The notes: generated by a model not told the origin, from the letters alone. A stretch of DNA of 64,000 bases from Liolophura sinensis (GCF_032854445.1 NC_088306.1:8387193-8451192); one strand, 5' to 3'; shown: positions 43,414-56,002, counted from the stretch's first letter. Program-made: numbers and translations.

Positions 43414-43778
43414 ACCGGCCCGGATAACACAGTTAGTAGAGGTCCGCTTCAGGATCGGTAGATCCAGGATCAATCCTTGATCGAGTCACATCTAAGACTT
43501 TAAAAGAGGAAGTTGTAACTTCCTCGCTTGGCGTTCAGCATGAAGGGGATAGTGTAACGACTGGTTGACCCCTATCAGTATATATCAGCTCGGGCGGGGC
43601 TGCTTACTTGCCTTCGGTAAGTCGTCTCAGTGAAGCAGCACTAAATAAAAGAGCGGTGGAAATCCGTCCTGCAACAAGGAGGCACATTGCACGTACATGC
43701 ACCCTAATGATTCCTTCGTCGTCATATGACTGAAAAATTGTTGAGTACGACGTTAAACCCCAAGCACTCACTCACTCA
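43414..43778 (+). mobile_element. Second SINE family, insertion specific to unit B
   Basis: Perfect 11-bp duplications CCAATTTCTGC flank it (43403-43413 and 43779-43789). A and C have the uninterrupted empty site. The left end starts with a tRNA-like head (CCGGCCCGGATAACACAGTT, then a GGATCAATCC B-box-like part). The right end has GAGTACGACGTTAAACCCC followed by ACTC repeats. Length 365 bp. It shares no obvious core with the main SINE apart from the tail-proximal TTGAGTACG-CGT-AAAC motif. Confidence 0.92.
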
Positions 43779-44608
43779 CCAATTTCTGCTGCACGCTGCA
43801 GTTAGTGAACCGAAGTGGTCTGACAGCCATGCTGTTATTCGGTGTTCATTATTCGGCGCATGAGCAGGGGCCTCTGTTGTGATTGAGTAATCATTGCATG
43901 ATTGCATGGTTGCGTGGTGGTGTCAAAAGGCGATATAGTGCCGAGAGAGCATGCGCGATAACCTGATAACCTATCACAAGACTAACTGGTTAATCCACTG
44001 TACCAGTTTCGTACCTTGGTCATGGTTCAATTCCTTCGCTGCATTGGACGTCTTGCCTTGCCTGGCTGTAACAAAATATCCGCTCGATCTGGGTTATTTA
44101 GAAATAGAGAAATCGCCATACGCAAATAAGGGAGGTAATTTTTCCATATGATGCTTTCTATTGACTTTTGACAAATGTTACCACAAAATGTAAGAATGCT
44201 GCAATGTAAGTAAACAGACCAAAAGCATGCTTACAGCTCACATGTCAAGAGTGAAATGTCTAAATGTTGGTGTTTTAAGGGAAACTCTATCCACTGTTGA
44301 TGTTACAGTCACAAAAAGCCCTGCTTCTCACTAGCACCACCTCACGCAATAAACAAATATTCCGCCTTCGCAGTGTAAAAATGCACCTGGCGCAGGCCAG
44401 TGGTTTCATTTCTTGGGAGAGTTTCTCCTTCGCACAGAACTAAGCGTTGCGATGAAGTTGACATATTCTTGACATACCAATCAAATAATATTATTGTCCA
44501 ACATTTCAAGGGACATTTAATCCCATCAAACCCGTTGATGAATTGCCTATTTTAAACATATTCGTTTTGTGTGACGTTTCTTAACGTTTCCTTTTGTCCC
44601 GTTATAGG

Positions 44609-44948
44609 CACGCTTGTTTTCTCGGAGAACAGCCACTTGGATACCATGGCAACCGAGTCTAAACATGTTTGTTAGATTATCAGCAGCGCACTGTCCTTAA
44701 GCAGATGCGGTCTGTTCTACCAGGATCTATAATGTACCTGAAAATCGATCGACATATTGACAATATGCCGTTTCCACCGTGCCCATTTGTATCTGACACA
44801 TCCCAGTTCTATACAACGTTCCGTGAGAACAACCAAGGCAATTTACACTAGACTCAGGGTCTGATGCCCGGGCTGGCATGAGATTCTCTTGCTCTACCGG
44901 AATTACAGAATGCCTGAAAATACCGTAGGATCACCTTTTCTATGGACG
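44609..44948 (+). other. Exon-like segment, unit C copy
   Basis: The splice-like borders are preserved; the ORF (44669-44851) stops ten codons earlier than in A and B because TAC has become TAG. Confidence 0.25.
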
Positions 44949-45324
44949 GTAAGTTTCTTCCCTGCATGTCCTTATTCCTTTATTAAATTCATTACTCCAT
45001 TACAGCTCCATTTTCTGTGTGTACATAGTAGTACATACCGGAAGGTATTTCTTCTACGTTGCTAGAGTGCTTGCGTTTGCAAAATAATTCGACTAACAAA
45101 GGCCCTTTCCCTGCGTCATTTTGATTCACATTTCTGTCTTAGAGTAACAATGACGTAACAGCCCTGTGAAACAGACTGTGAAGACGATGTAGATTTATAA
45201 TTTATATGACAAACTTTCATACAGTGTAGTTTACCTGTACATATGTTTATTTCCTAAACACATATTGGCCCTGTTCAAGCATTTACATAAACAGTTGGAA
45301 TAAAACCGCAAATGAGTGCATGGG

Positions 45325-45386
45325 GGCCTCCGGATGGTCGTGGGTTTCCCCCGGGTTTGCCCGGTTTCCTTCCACCATAATTCTGG
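45325..45386 (+). repeat. Internally deleted SINE relic, unit C
   Basis: Counterpart of 777-835, nearly identical to A. Confidence 0.7.
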
Positions 45387-45953
45387 TGTGTTCGTGCCTA
45401 TGGAACAAAGCACTATACCATGCTCTGGGCGACTGAGTGAAAACAGTACCATGCTGGAATATCATTTGTTCCGAGCCAGGACACCAGTAGTGAGGCCAAG
45501 CCTAAAAGAGACAAACACATGCACTGTGAGGAGCATTCGATACTGATCAATCGCTGCCTATTATTGATGACCCATCTGATTCAGCAGTTTCCGCTGTAGT
45601 CAGCAAAGCTCAATAGATCTGAACAGCTGAACTGAAACACTTTTCACTGAAGACGAAAAGCTATTGCATGTCATAACATAACTATTCTGTTAGCAAACTA
45701 TGTACAGAAATCTTGAGCAACGCCGAGGTCACTTGGGTCACGGTGATGAGGCAGGAAGTGAAGTCAAAGACCACCAAAACTCTCCCCCTATAATAATACA
45801 ATATATACATGCATCCTTTTATCTCAAGATGACTCTAATCAAGATCTGAACCATTTTTGTAGACGGATGCTGATTAAATATTTCCGCTCGAGGACACCAG
45901 TGGTGATGCTAAGCCTAAACATGCCTGCGTGCGTAGCACATGCTTTAAAGGTC

Positions 45954-46001
45954 AAGTTTGTTAGTGGTGAAGTTTGTTAGTGGTGAAGTTTGTTAGTGGT
46001 G
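45954..46001. repeat. Three tandem copies of the 16-bp unit (unit C)
   Basis: AAGTTTGTTAGTGGTG three times, as in A. Confidence 0.9.
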
Positions 46002-46960
46002 AGCACTGATACTACATGCGCTGTAAGGAGTGCGGTGAAATTGCTCAATCCTTGAACGTGGCACGTATTGAATATGGCCCTTTCCCGGGTTTACATAACG
46101 ACAGAGTAAGTTTAGGCCAAACCACATCTGGTAGCCGGTAGCCCAGCATAGCCACTTTGTATACTAACGTATACCTAGGCGGGGTCAACAGCTCCTTGAA
46201 CTTGGGTGCTACGTCAACCGAACAAACTTGTTAACCATTTGTCACGGACATCGGGGTATTTATGTTTTTTTCTTGCGTCAACACGCTTTGTTTGCGCACA
46301 CTGGTTGTCTAAGCAACGTTCGAGTTCGTACAAAGGTCACGATCTAATAATTCCAAAACCAGGGTTTGTTGACGTTCACAATTAACACATGCTATGCACA
46401 TTGCTCTGTTGTCCCAAATGCCCTGTTATTATAACTGTCCTGGTTCTCATAATAGGGTCCAATTTTGTTGATTTGGCAATGTCTTCCAGTGTTATTTTTC
46501 GCCTCGTCATCTACCTCATTTGGGTGAAGTGTATCTCTTTACATGACATCATGACTGACCCCAGGTTAAGGTTATACAAACAGCTCTGTTGTACAAGGCA
46601 GAGCGATGTGGCATTGAACAGAAAGCTGTTCTCCCGCCCCTTTCTTTGAAACTCTGTAGGATCGGGGTGAGGATAGGGTTGGAAGGAGGGGACCGGGTAG
46701 GGAGGGGGGTGTGATTGTCGGCGGAATTGGGAGTTGGGTAACTAGAATCATTTGACATTGGCGCTTGTCAAGTTGTTCTGATTGTTTATACGCTTGTCAC
46801 ATACCCATAAGATCAAAACTGCTCAGCTATAAATTGCATTTTGCAGCTTTCTTTACTTTCCTTTTGTCAAACACCGTTAATACCGCATTACCCAAGCACC
46901 TAAATTTTAGCACAGCGGGGTCAACGGCACCACTAGCAGGGATAAGCAGGGTGCGTCTTG

Positions 46961-47182
46961 TTAACCCAAGCGGGTTACCCTAATTTCACAATTCAGGGGC
47001 TCCCGTGTTGGACGTGTTTCTTGTAAACCCCTTTTATTTCTTGTTGCATTGTACATGGTCAGATATTTAACACTGGAATATGCTGATGTTGATTCGTCAT
47101 GAAGAGGCGTAATGTTGAAAAACAAGTGAAGTACTAAAAGCAGGTAAGCGTACACGATAATAATTGCCATGAAGATGTACAT
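46961..47182 (-). other. Possible type II membrane exon, unit C copy
   Basis: Same 73-residue ORF as 4718-4939 with one Val/Phe change. Function unknown. Confidence 0.25.
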
Positions 47183-49497
47183 GTAGATGTGGCGGAATAC
47201 GTGTATAGGTGCGGAAGTTGTGAATACCAGGTTGCCACCTTTGTTGGTCGCTGTCGCACTGTTCAGATAATCATTTTGAAAAGGAGATTCTTTTTCTAAC
47301 CGTGATCGAGCCTGTATGTCATAACCAAGGAGTTGTTTCAGATTAAATCGTTGAAAAAGATCAGATTAGAGTCACGTTGTTGTTGCAGTTCGTTGCGCAA
47401 GATAATTACCTGTATATTCTGAACGATACGTGATTAGATAGAGGCTTCAACACCTGGCCTCATTTTCAGGTGGTGCTCGACCAGGTAGGCTAGATAAGCT
47501 AGTGTCGCAAACAAACGTTGGCTAAATTCGTGATTTTACGGTACTTGCTAGACTGAAAACACATCTTGTATATAGGCGGGTCTGTCGACTCGACTATGCC
47601 GTTAGCAGTACAGCAAAATAATGTCTTTTTTCCGTGGTATTTTACGAAAGCCGCCATCTTATCGCGCAAAACATGTGTGATACCTTGCTCCGTCTTGTGC
47701 TAAACACAGTTATGATGTCAGCAGGCAGAGTAGGCTAAATAAATGTACCACTCACAGTTATGAAAGGGCTATAACATTTCAGTATGCATATCTTGACGAT
47801 TACGTTCTGGCTTAGTAGCAGTGAATACTAGACCAGTACTAGATCACCTATTAAATTGCAATAGAAAACTTTTCAATTCTTTCTTACTTAACTGTGGCTT
47901 GAACACGGTGCAAGGGTTGAAAGATGTATTTAACATTTAAGCATTTACATGAACAGTAAGAATAAAACCCTCACTGAGGTCTCACTGAGGTATGCCTAAA
48001 CTGACAGTAGGTTGGGTTTCACTGGTTATTTGTGACCATTTGCCGCCGATTACACTGTAGTCACTGCTGTTGACTTACTCTATGCGCTGTGGTCTTTTAA
48101 AGTGGCAGATGCCTAGGAAAGCGGTTTGGCTTCTTTCCACCAATATATGAATAACAATACCAATGATTTTAACAACATGACAAGTCATCAAGAGCGCCAG
48201 GAATGGTTTCTTAACAAGTTTGATTTTTTTGTGAACATTACATCACTATATTTATCAAGACACTCTGTTGGTCGACATAAGTGCACATGCGTAGTCCCCG
48301 CAGATAAGAGAAATTAACTCACTAAGGAGGATAACCTAATGTAATTGCACGCCTTTGAAGAGCGTTTATTTGTTTCCTGCTAATTTTTGTCTATATAACC
48401 TGTAAACAACTGCTCATGGATGCTTTTGCAATAGCAAAGATTGGGGGGGAGGGGTAATAAGCCTTTATAGTGGATCGAAATGGAAAGTGGGCAAATCAAA
48501 CTTTGTTAGGGACAGGAATAACGCCCCTGTTCGAACCTCCCCAGGTTCATATGTCTTAAATATTTTGGAAACTTGACTAAATCCGGAAAATTGTCATCAG
48601 AGTCAATAACAGGACCAAACGACCACAATTTCTTGGCAAATAAACAGAGCAGCGCAAAAAATGGGCGTGTTCAATAATCAAACACAAAAAGCAACTTCTG
48701 TTGTTTTCATTCAACACAAAAATGTATTACTATTCAAACGTCATCATGGGGAAACAATGCTCCACGTTTCACTCGTGTCTAGTATAGGTAGAGAACTAAA
48801 TAATTAATGGATAAAAAGCCTTTAATTTAGAACCATTTGTATGTATACTTACCGAACAGTGCTCTAGTGTTGAGACAATAATAAGCAAAAGTACATCGTA
48901 ATGTTACACACCTAGCAAATCAGACGGTCATTCCTCTTAACCTAGCATTTATCTGTTTGTAGGCTAATGTTGTTTGCTGTAAACATGGTATTCTAAGGTA
49001 AAATTGCCAATTTCTGCTGCACGCTGCAGTTAGTGAACCGAAGTGGTCTGACAGCCATGCTGTTATTCGGTGTTCATTATTCGGCGCATTGGCAGGGTCC
49101 TCTGTTGTGATTGAGTAATGATTGCATGGTTGCGTGGTGAGTACATTTCAGCTCAGGTGTCAAAAGGCGATATAGTGCCGAGAGAGCATGCGCGATAACC
49201 TATCACAAGACTAACTGGTTAATCCACTGAGTCAGTAGCGTACCTTGGTTACAGTTCAATTCCTTCGCTGCATTGGACCTCTTGCCTTGCCTAGCTATGA
49301 CAGAATATCCGCTCCCCCTCCTTCAGCACACATTCTCATTAAAATCCCTCCCATCGTGCTGTTAATTTAATGTCAGGTTGCAATTAGCCATACTGTAAAC
49401 GCAGAGTGACTCAGGTATGTGCTATTCTTTGGACCTATATACATATGAGCACTTTATGACGTGTAGGATAAAATGTTTGAATTATTTATCCATATGG
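47183..49497. other. No gene recognised; upstream of sulfotransferase C
   Basis: Collinear with A 4940-7240. The + ORF at 48126-48317 is a changed version of the one at 5884. Nothing else is assignable. Confidence 0.55.
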
Positions 49498-49508
49498 CTA
49501 TAAATACA
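49498..49508 (+). promoter_or_regulatory. TATA-like box upstream of sulfotransferase C
   Basis: CTATAAATACA preserved from unit A, about 390 bp before the start codon. Confidence 0.3.
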
Positions 49509-49894
49509 CGCATTATAAGATGCAAAGTTTCTGGGTGTACGTTCACCTGGTATAGTTATCTGCCATGTGCAGTTATGCTTTGATCATTTATTATCCTTAG
49601 CATCACTGTGCATCGCTTGAAACAGAAATTGGTTATTTAAAGCGACCCTTGCGGCTGCGAGAGGAACAAGGGCATTGCCCATATTTGTACAGGACAAGCC
49701 GTTCTGATTCATGTATGTGACCAACATAATACAATATAACAGACGGTGTAATACGTTGTAGACTAAGGCTCCATCAAACCTCTCCTGTAATTTTTCAGAA
49801 ACTACCGGGATGGTCGGAGGTATATAGTATGTCATCACAATTTTCTCTGTTTGCAGATAGTTGAAGCCTGGTACCGTGGAGGACATCAAGGACT

Positions 49895-50006
49895 ATGATG
49901 GCGTCCTGTCGAATGTGGAGACGGGTGGCAATCTGGGTGGTGGTGGGTCTTACTTACTTGGCCATTTTTGTTAAATGGCAGCTTAACGAAACGTCACCTT
50001 CTGTTG
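49895..50006 (+). CDS. Sulfotransferase C, coding exon 1
   Basis: Identical to the copy A exon, with donor GTGAGT in phase 1. Encodes the cytosolic head and signal anchor. Confidence 0.82.
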
Positions 50007-53000
50007 GTGAGTAGTCAATGATTTTTTTTAATCTCCCAAATGCAGATAATATAGTAGTTTTGTAGCAAGCTATTTAATGTGTGTAAGAACAGTTCTAACA
50101 ATGACGTGTTATGCGTTATTAATTACTGAATAAAGTATGGCGCATGGAGGCAGATGACATTTTCTTTTCCATAATTATTTGTGCTCATCGTTTCTGTTAC
50201 TCGACAGGCATGTACTAAATAAGGCTCATTGATTAGCTTTTTCAACACACATTCTCTTCACATATTAATTCTGCAACCAAACAACTTCCGTGTTAAACCT
50301 TGCATACATTACCAAAACATTAAATTCTCCAGATATCGCTTTGTGTGGCATTTGTAAATATGAAAAAAATTGTACTGGACAGTTACGGGTACAAACAAGC
50401 TTATCTTTTAACAGTAAACAGTTCACGACAAGTTAAAGATATAATTTTTTTTGGATTGGTGTTTTACGTCGTACTCAAGAATATTTCACTTATACGACGG
50501 CGACCAGCATTATGGTGGAAGGAAACCGGGCAGAGCCCGGGGGAAACCCACGATCATCCGCAGGTTGCTGGACGACCTTTCCACATACGGCCGGAGAGGA
50601 AGCCAGCATGAGCTGGACTTGAAATCACAGCGACTGCATTGGTGAGACACCTAGATCATTACGCTGCGCTAGCGCGCTAACCAACTGAGCCCCATTAAAG
50701 ATATAAAATTTATTGGGGTTTGGTATGGCGGTTGTGCGGGTCATACAACCATTCCATCCTTAAAATGAACACAAACGATGTTAAACAAAACTATTCAGTT
50801 TACCTCTACTATAAGTTTTGGCATTTGTGATGTATACTTACTTTGCACGAACCAGTTTAGAAAATTGATTTAAGTATTTTATTCCAATTAAACACTATTC
50901 TCAAAAATTGTTCATGTATACCATGCCGGTCAGTCTTACTATTAAAGGAATCTGATTCCCAGGGGTAAACCGATGAACCATGGTAACTTCCTAACGACAT
51001 TCCCGATATGTGACGTACAAACATGACACCTCACCCAATCACATTATACTGACATCGGGAGTAACCATGCTCTAACCAAGAGCACCAAGCGAGGCAGCAA
51101 CAAGTACCATTTTTGTTTTTTATAACCCGACCAGGGTTGATCCTAGGCCTCCCGACTTCTAGACTGACGCGGTAACCTTTGGGCCAACGAAGCGGCCTGC
51201 CAGCTATTGTAGTTGGCAAGTGATCTGGCGATACAATTTATTTATTTATTTATTTATTTGATTGGTGTTTTACGCCGTACTCAAAAATATTTCATTATAC
51301 GACGGCGACCAGCATTATGGTGGGAGGAAACCGGACAGAGTGAAAACCGGTGAAAACCGGTGAAAACCTACGACTATCCGCAGGTTTATGCCAGACCTTC
51401 CCACGTACGGCCGAAGAGGAAACCAGCGCACTAACCAAATGAGCCAGGGAGGACCCCTGGCGATGAGGTGTGACATAATTAAACACAGTCATCACTCTTA
51501 CATTTAATATGGGATTTGATATTAAATTTTACTGCAAAATGTCTACGATCCGTTCACAGCAGTTCTCTCTCCATTTGACAGTGGATTTGCATATATCACC
51601 GATTATTTTGTTCGATCACTTACTATGGTGTAGCCTTCACTGTCAAACGCTGCTAGTCATTTCGGGACTGTGGTATTTGTATGGCGATTCCTGATTTGGC
51701 TAAAAATACATGTAATTTGGTCGGCGAAGGGGTCGATCTGTGAATTCACAGTACATGAACAGCATGGCATGAACCTCAGCTCACCAATGAAAGGCGACTG
51801 TCTTAGCCACTTGGTCATGACTCTCTCCTTACTCACTCGTTATGCAGTTTAGAATACACTAACCAGCATACATGCAGAGCTCACTGTCTTAACATAGCCC
51901 AAACCTACGACCTGGGTAAATACTCTGACGTAGAAATGTGATATTATTTGTGCAGTGTCAGTATTTATGAACTACAAAACAAACTCTGAAGGCGTACTCG
52001 CACAGCCGATGAGGTCACATAGCTGCCAGAGATAAAATAAATGTGTTAAGGTCATATATAACACTAAAACTTTAAAAAAAGGCCGTCACACTTTAGGCAA
52101 CTGGTGTCGTTACTGTTTCGAATTTAACCTCGACTTTAACAGTAAAATTTAAAAACCGCTTGTATAAAACAATGTTAAGAACCTTCTCAGACTTTTGTTC
52201 TGTCCACTAGCCTTCAGTCCAGTTTTCTGTAGGTCTTATTTACCTTAGCCCCCCCCCCCCCCCCCCCACACCCACCCCCATCTTGTTTTATGTATGACCT
52301 TGAATTGGTTTAAAGGAAATCCTGTACACGACAATAAAATGTTATTTGTGGATTTTCTCGCGATAGTGTCCATTAGAGGAAATCCCAAGAAGTTGCATGC
52401 TTATCAGATATCGGTACACTGTATGCTCAGAGCCAGGTGTCTTCCCTTGTCACGTTGCTGCGATAACAAAAAATACGTATTCGGTTTTAATTAGTGCCAT
52501 ATATTTACATAGTTTATTTATTTATTTGTTCAGGTTGATTGTTTTACACCGTACTCAAGAGTATTTCACTTAAACGACGGCGGCCATCAACATGGTGGGA
52601 GGAAAACGAGCAGAACCCGAGGGAACGTCACGAGCATCCGCAGGTTGCTGATAGACTTTACCAGTAACTATTGGTGAAGAAGTCATGCATCCTGACCTGG
52701 ACTTGAACTCACAGCGACCACATTGGTTGTATTTGTCAAGGTAAATACCGATGCTCTAGAATAAAATCCATAAACCAGACCGCCGTTGTTTTAATGAAAA
52801 TAGTCTGATCATCTGCATCAATCACGCAAGTAAATGAAACAACCAAGGCAAATTATACATGGTATCATTTTTAAAATGATAAATTTAACCTTTTCCGCAT
52901 TTCAGAGATAATTGTAGAGAGGCCCAATGAAGAAGATGCTGGAAAATCTGGTGAACATCATGAGAAAAGAGAAAACGACGCTGTACCTAAAGTAAGTACA

Positions 53001-55579
53001 TTGCTAGGAGCATCTCCAATTATAGTATTATATTGTTAAAGGGAAAGCAATTGTAAAAATTAAAGTCAGCATCAGTAGAAAGGCGACTGAAGGAGGTGTT
53101 TAAGAATATCTTTATCTTTTGGATTATTTCACACCGAGATAAATGCAGTTAAATACTTTATGGGCCATATGTATAATACATGTCCTCATGACCTCAGAGC
53201 GACCTCTTACTTTTAACCTCTGAACTTTATTATGAAATCTGATTTGTCATTCATGTTCAGTATTAACACTTGCATCACCAAATACTTAATTCTGCACAAA
53301 TTACAAATTTCTGGCTCTTATGACGTTTGAGTTACAGGCCATTAAATTTACATAAATTCAAATCAGAAAAATTAGCTATTGGCTTATACTTTAAAAAAGC
53401 GATGAATATACACAAAAATACATTTTAAAAGAATCCGCCCATTTGTTCTTGAAAAGAAGATGTTTAAAGATTTTGAACGGAATCAAATATGGCCTTCAAA
53501 CCTGCGATTTGCAGTTTTATACTAGCACATAAAAGAATGATTTTAATATTTCGAACACGATTTTTTTTTGATTGGTGTTTTACGCCGTACTCAAGAATAT
53601 TTCACTTATACGACGGCGGCCAGCATTATGGTGGGTGGAAACCGGGCACAGCCCTGGGGAAACCCACGGCCATCCGCAGGTTGCTGGCAGACCTTCCCAC
53701 TTACGGCCGGAGAGGAAGCCAGCATGAGCTAGTCCACTATGTAAGGGTTGTCAGGAACAAGAGTCCTTATGGCATGTATTCTATGGACGTAACACTGGTA
53801 CTTATTTTTGTCAAAAATTAGTTGATTGGAGGTCTGCGGACATCTCTGCTATTATGTTCAGAATGCTCTCCGAGAGAAATATCATATTTAGCATACATGG
53901 TATGGAGAAGCAATCATATAATACACTCTTAAATTATTGTATGGCATCAGAAAAATAGTACATTTACCAATGTAAATTGTAATATAGAACGCAATGCTCC
54001 AACTGACATATTTCAAAATAAATCGGTAAAGTTTGCATGCTTTCTAAAAAATTAATTACAAAGACATAGTAACTGATTTTCAAAACTATGTATATATACA
54101 TATATTTCTACCCTACACAGTTCTTACATTCTATCTTTGTCATTCTTTTCAATATATAAAACCATATAACAGCCATATCCAGCCGTAGCCATACGGACAT
54201 TTTATAAATTTGTCATCCTCTTACCATCATTGCCACTCATTGCAATATGAGACTTACAGTGTGTACAACTGGTGTAGAACATTGATTGTAAATGTGCTAA
54301 TGCATGTAAAAAGCATTTTCGTAAATGACTCTATATGAACATACATATTGTATGTAAGTGAGCCGAAAAAAAGAAATGAAGATGTGGTTTGCAACAAAAA
54401 AATCAAGAACAATGTGCTTCCAAGATAAAAGTTAATATATTTTAATGTTATTTTTGTTTACTTTAACAGTACGTAAAGGCTGATGTAGAAAGATCAACTA
54501 TTTACGACGAACGGCGAGAGAAAATGATACAAGCTTGTCGTGAAAATAGATACAACGGGCGTACATTAAATGCAGCAAGCACTGACAACTTCTCCATCGA
54601 CAGAAAGAATGGAATCGTCTATTGCGACATTCCAAAAGTGGCCAGTACATTCTGGAAACGGGTGCTGCAGATAGCTTCCGGTAAACGACAGAAAAATGAC
54701 GTGTTCGACATCCCAGCGCGCTCAACGCACGCCGGCCTTCTGGAAACCTTCCAGAAAAAAGGCTTTGATGAAATCCACCAGGTTTTATCGATCTCAACTA
54801 AGTTTATGTTCGTACGTGAGCCTTATTCAAGATTAGTTTCTGGATACATTGACAAAATATTTACACCTAGGCCCGCTTACAGGGGATTGCGGAACGAGAT
54901 AAAGAACTTCGGGATTCGTGGTAACAAGACAAAGGTTGTCTCAGACTGTGCTCTTGATATTACCTTTACACAATTTGTCGTTTTCTTGGTGGGAAAGATA
55001 GCAGAAAACACTTGGAGAAATGGGCACTTTGTTCCCATGTATGATATGTGTCGTCCGTGTGAGGTGCAGTTCGACATCATCGGTAAGATGGAGACTTTTA
55101 ACGAAGATGCTACGTATATTTTCAAGAAGAACGGATTTCCGGCTTCGATTCAGCTGGACGATCAAAGGAACGACCTTGATTCTATCACTGATATCGTAGA
55201 CAGCACGTTCGCCGAAAAAGAAGGTATGGAGAAATGCCTACCGTTTGGTAAAGCTCTGGAGTATGTGTGGAAGAAGGCGGTGATTCGAGGTATCCTCAGC
55301 AAAGAGGAAAGTATGCCCAAACGTTTCATAGACCAATCAAACTTCTCAAGAGAAGACTTCAAGAAAGCCATGGTGGATGCTTACCATCGTTCGAGCAAAA
55401 ACCCTGATCGCATGAACAACCGAAAAGAGGCACTTGTAGAAGCTATACGAAGTGTGCCCAAGGACATCCTGCAGAAATACCGAAAACTGTTCCGACCTGA
55501 TTTTGAAATATTTGGTTATGACATGGAAGAGCCGCAAATATTCCAGGTTCGTCAACCAAAACCTTTCTATTTTGTGTAG
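49895..55579 (+). CDS. Carbohydrate sulfotransferase, CHST8-14/HNK-1 ST type (copy C), three exons
   Basis: Joining 49895-50006, 52906-52991 and 54470-55579 gives 435 residues, again with phase 1 and phase 0 introns. Exons 1 and 2 encode the same peptide as in copy A. Exon 3 differs by four amino acids: Ala to Thr and Thr to Ile between the two PAPS motifs, and Glu-Lys to Lys-Asn near residue 287. Both PAPS-binding motifs are intact. Predicted Golgi type II enzyme; acceptor sugar unknown. Introns carry the same SINEs as copy A. Splice sites and poly(A) signal are retained, so both copies look functional. Confidence 0.9.
50445..50694 (-). mobile_element. Full-length SINE in sulfotransferase C intron 1
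   Basis: Same insertion as 8187-8436, with the 12-bp duplications at 50433-50444 and 50695-50706. Confidence 0.93.
51233..51456 (-). mobile_element. SINE, second copy in intron 1 of sulfotransferase C
   Basis: Same insertion as 8975-9188, with CTGGCGAT on both sides and one extra GGTGAAAACC unit. Confidence 0.88.
52513..52729 (-). mobile_element. Diverged SINE, sulfotransferase C intron 1
   Basis: Counterpart of 10241-10455. Confidence 0.85.
52906..52991 (+). CDS. Sulfotransferase C, coding exon 2
   Basis: Same 86-bp stem exon, acceptor TTTCAG and donor GTAAGT, as in copy A. Confidence 0.8.
53561..53731 (-). mobile_element. 5'-truncated SINE in sulfotransferase C intron 2
   Basis: Counterpart of 11289-11458. 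Confidence 0.88.
54470..55579 (+). CDS. Sulfotransferase C, coding exon 3 (catalytic domain)
   Basis: Acceptor TTACTTTAACAG ends at 54469; 369 codons to TAG. IPKVASTFWKRVL and FVREPYSRLVSGY are intact. Confidence 0.95.
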   Translation, partial: YVKADVERSTIYDERREKMIQACRENRYNGRTLNAASTDNFSIDRKNGIVYCDIPKVASTFWKRVLQIASGKRQKNDVFDIPARSTHAGLLETFQKKGFDEIHQVLSISTKFMFVREPYSRLVSGYIDKIFTPRPAYRGLRNEIKNFGIRGNKTKVVSDCALDITFTQFVVFLVGKIAENTWRNGHFVPMYDMCRPCEVQFDIIGKMETFNEDATYIFKKNGFPASIQLDDQRNDLDSITDIVDSTFAEKEGMEKCLPFGKALEYVWKKAVIRGILSKEESMPKRFIDQSNFSREDFKKAMVDAYHRSSKNPDRMNNRKEALVEAIRSVPKDILQKYRKLFRPDFEIFGYDMEEPQIFQVRQPKPFYFV

Positions 55580-55996
55580 GATTTATGGCAGCTTGACAGA
55601 CAGAGTTGTGAAAACTAGTGCTACATGTAATATGTTTCTTTTCAGACGTGCAAGATATCACAATTCAACTGTACATAATACATATATATTATATAAATGT
55701 ACAGCCGGTGTGTAAGGAATTCTTTTTGAATTTTGATTGCTTTATTGCTTTATTGCTTCGGAGCATGTTATTGTGTATCCTAAAAGAAATTAGTCATGTA
55801 TTTGACGGTTAGTTTGTATTTGAAGCGAGGCTCCAATCGACAGGCCGGCCATAAATATTCTGCAACAATATTACACAGGATATAATACTAGTATTATGAT
55901 ATAACCAATTGTATCATCGAACATTATCCAATGCCTAAGAATATTTATATTTTTCTATTTCCCACGGACAACAAAACACAACTTCCATTATTCACT

Positions 55997-56002
55997 AATA
56001 AA
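55997..56002 (+). terminator. Polyadenylation signal of sulfotransferase C
   Basis: AATAAA about 420 bp past the stop, followed by GT-rich sequence. Confidence 0.55.

Larger units (their letters stand above)
36334..44085. repeat. Segmental duplication unit B (partial, gene-less)
   Basis: Matches about 477 bp left of the window's first base plus A 1-7056, and ends there, 581 bp before the sulfotransferase start codon. Relative to A it has about 50, 60 and 296 bp extra near 39119, 39586 and 39998, lacks about 540 bp near 42993 (A 5801-6340), and carries a 365-bp SINE insertion. It contains copies of the exon-like ORF, SINE relic, repeats and membrane-type ORF (with a stop), and no complete gene. 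Confidence 0.93.
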
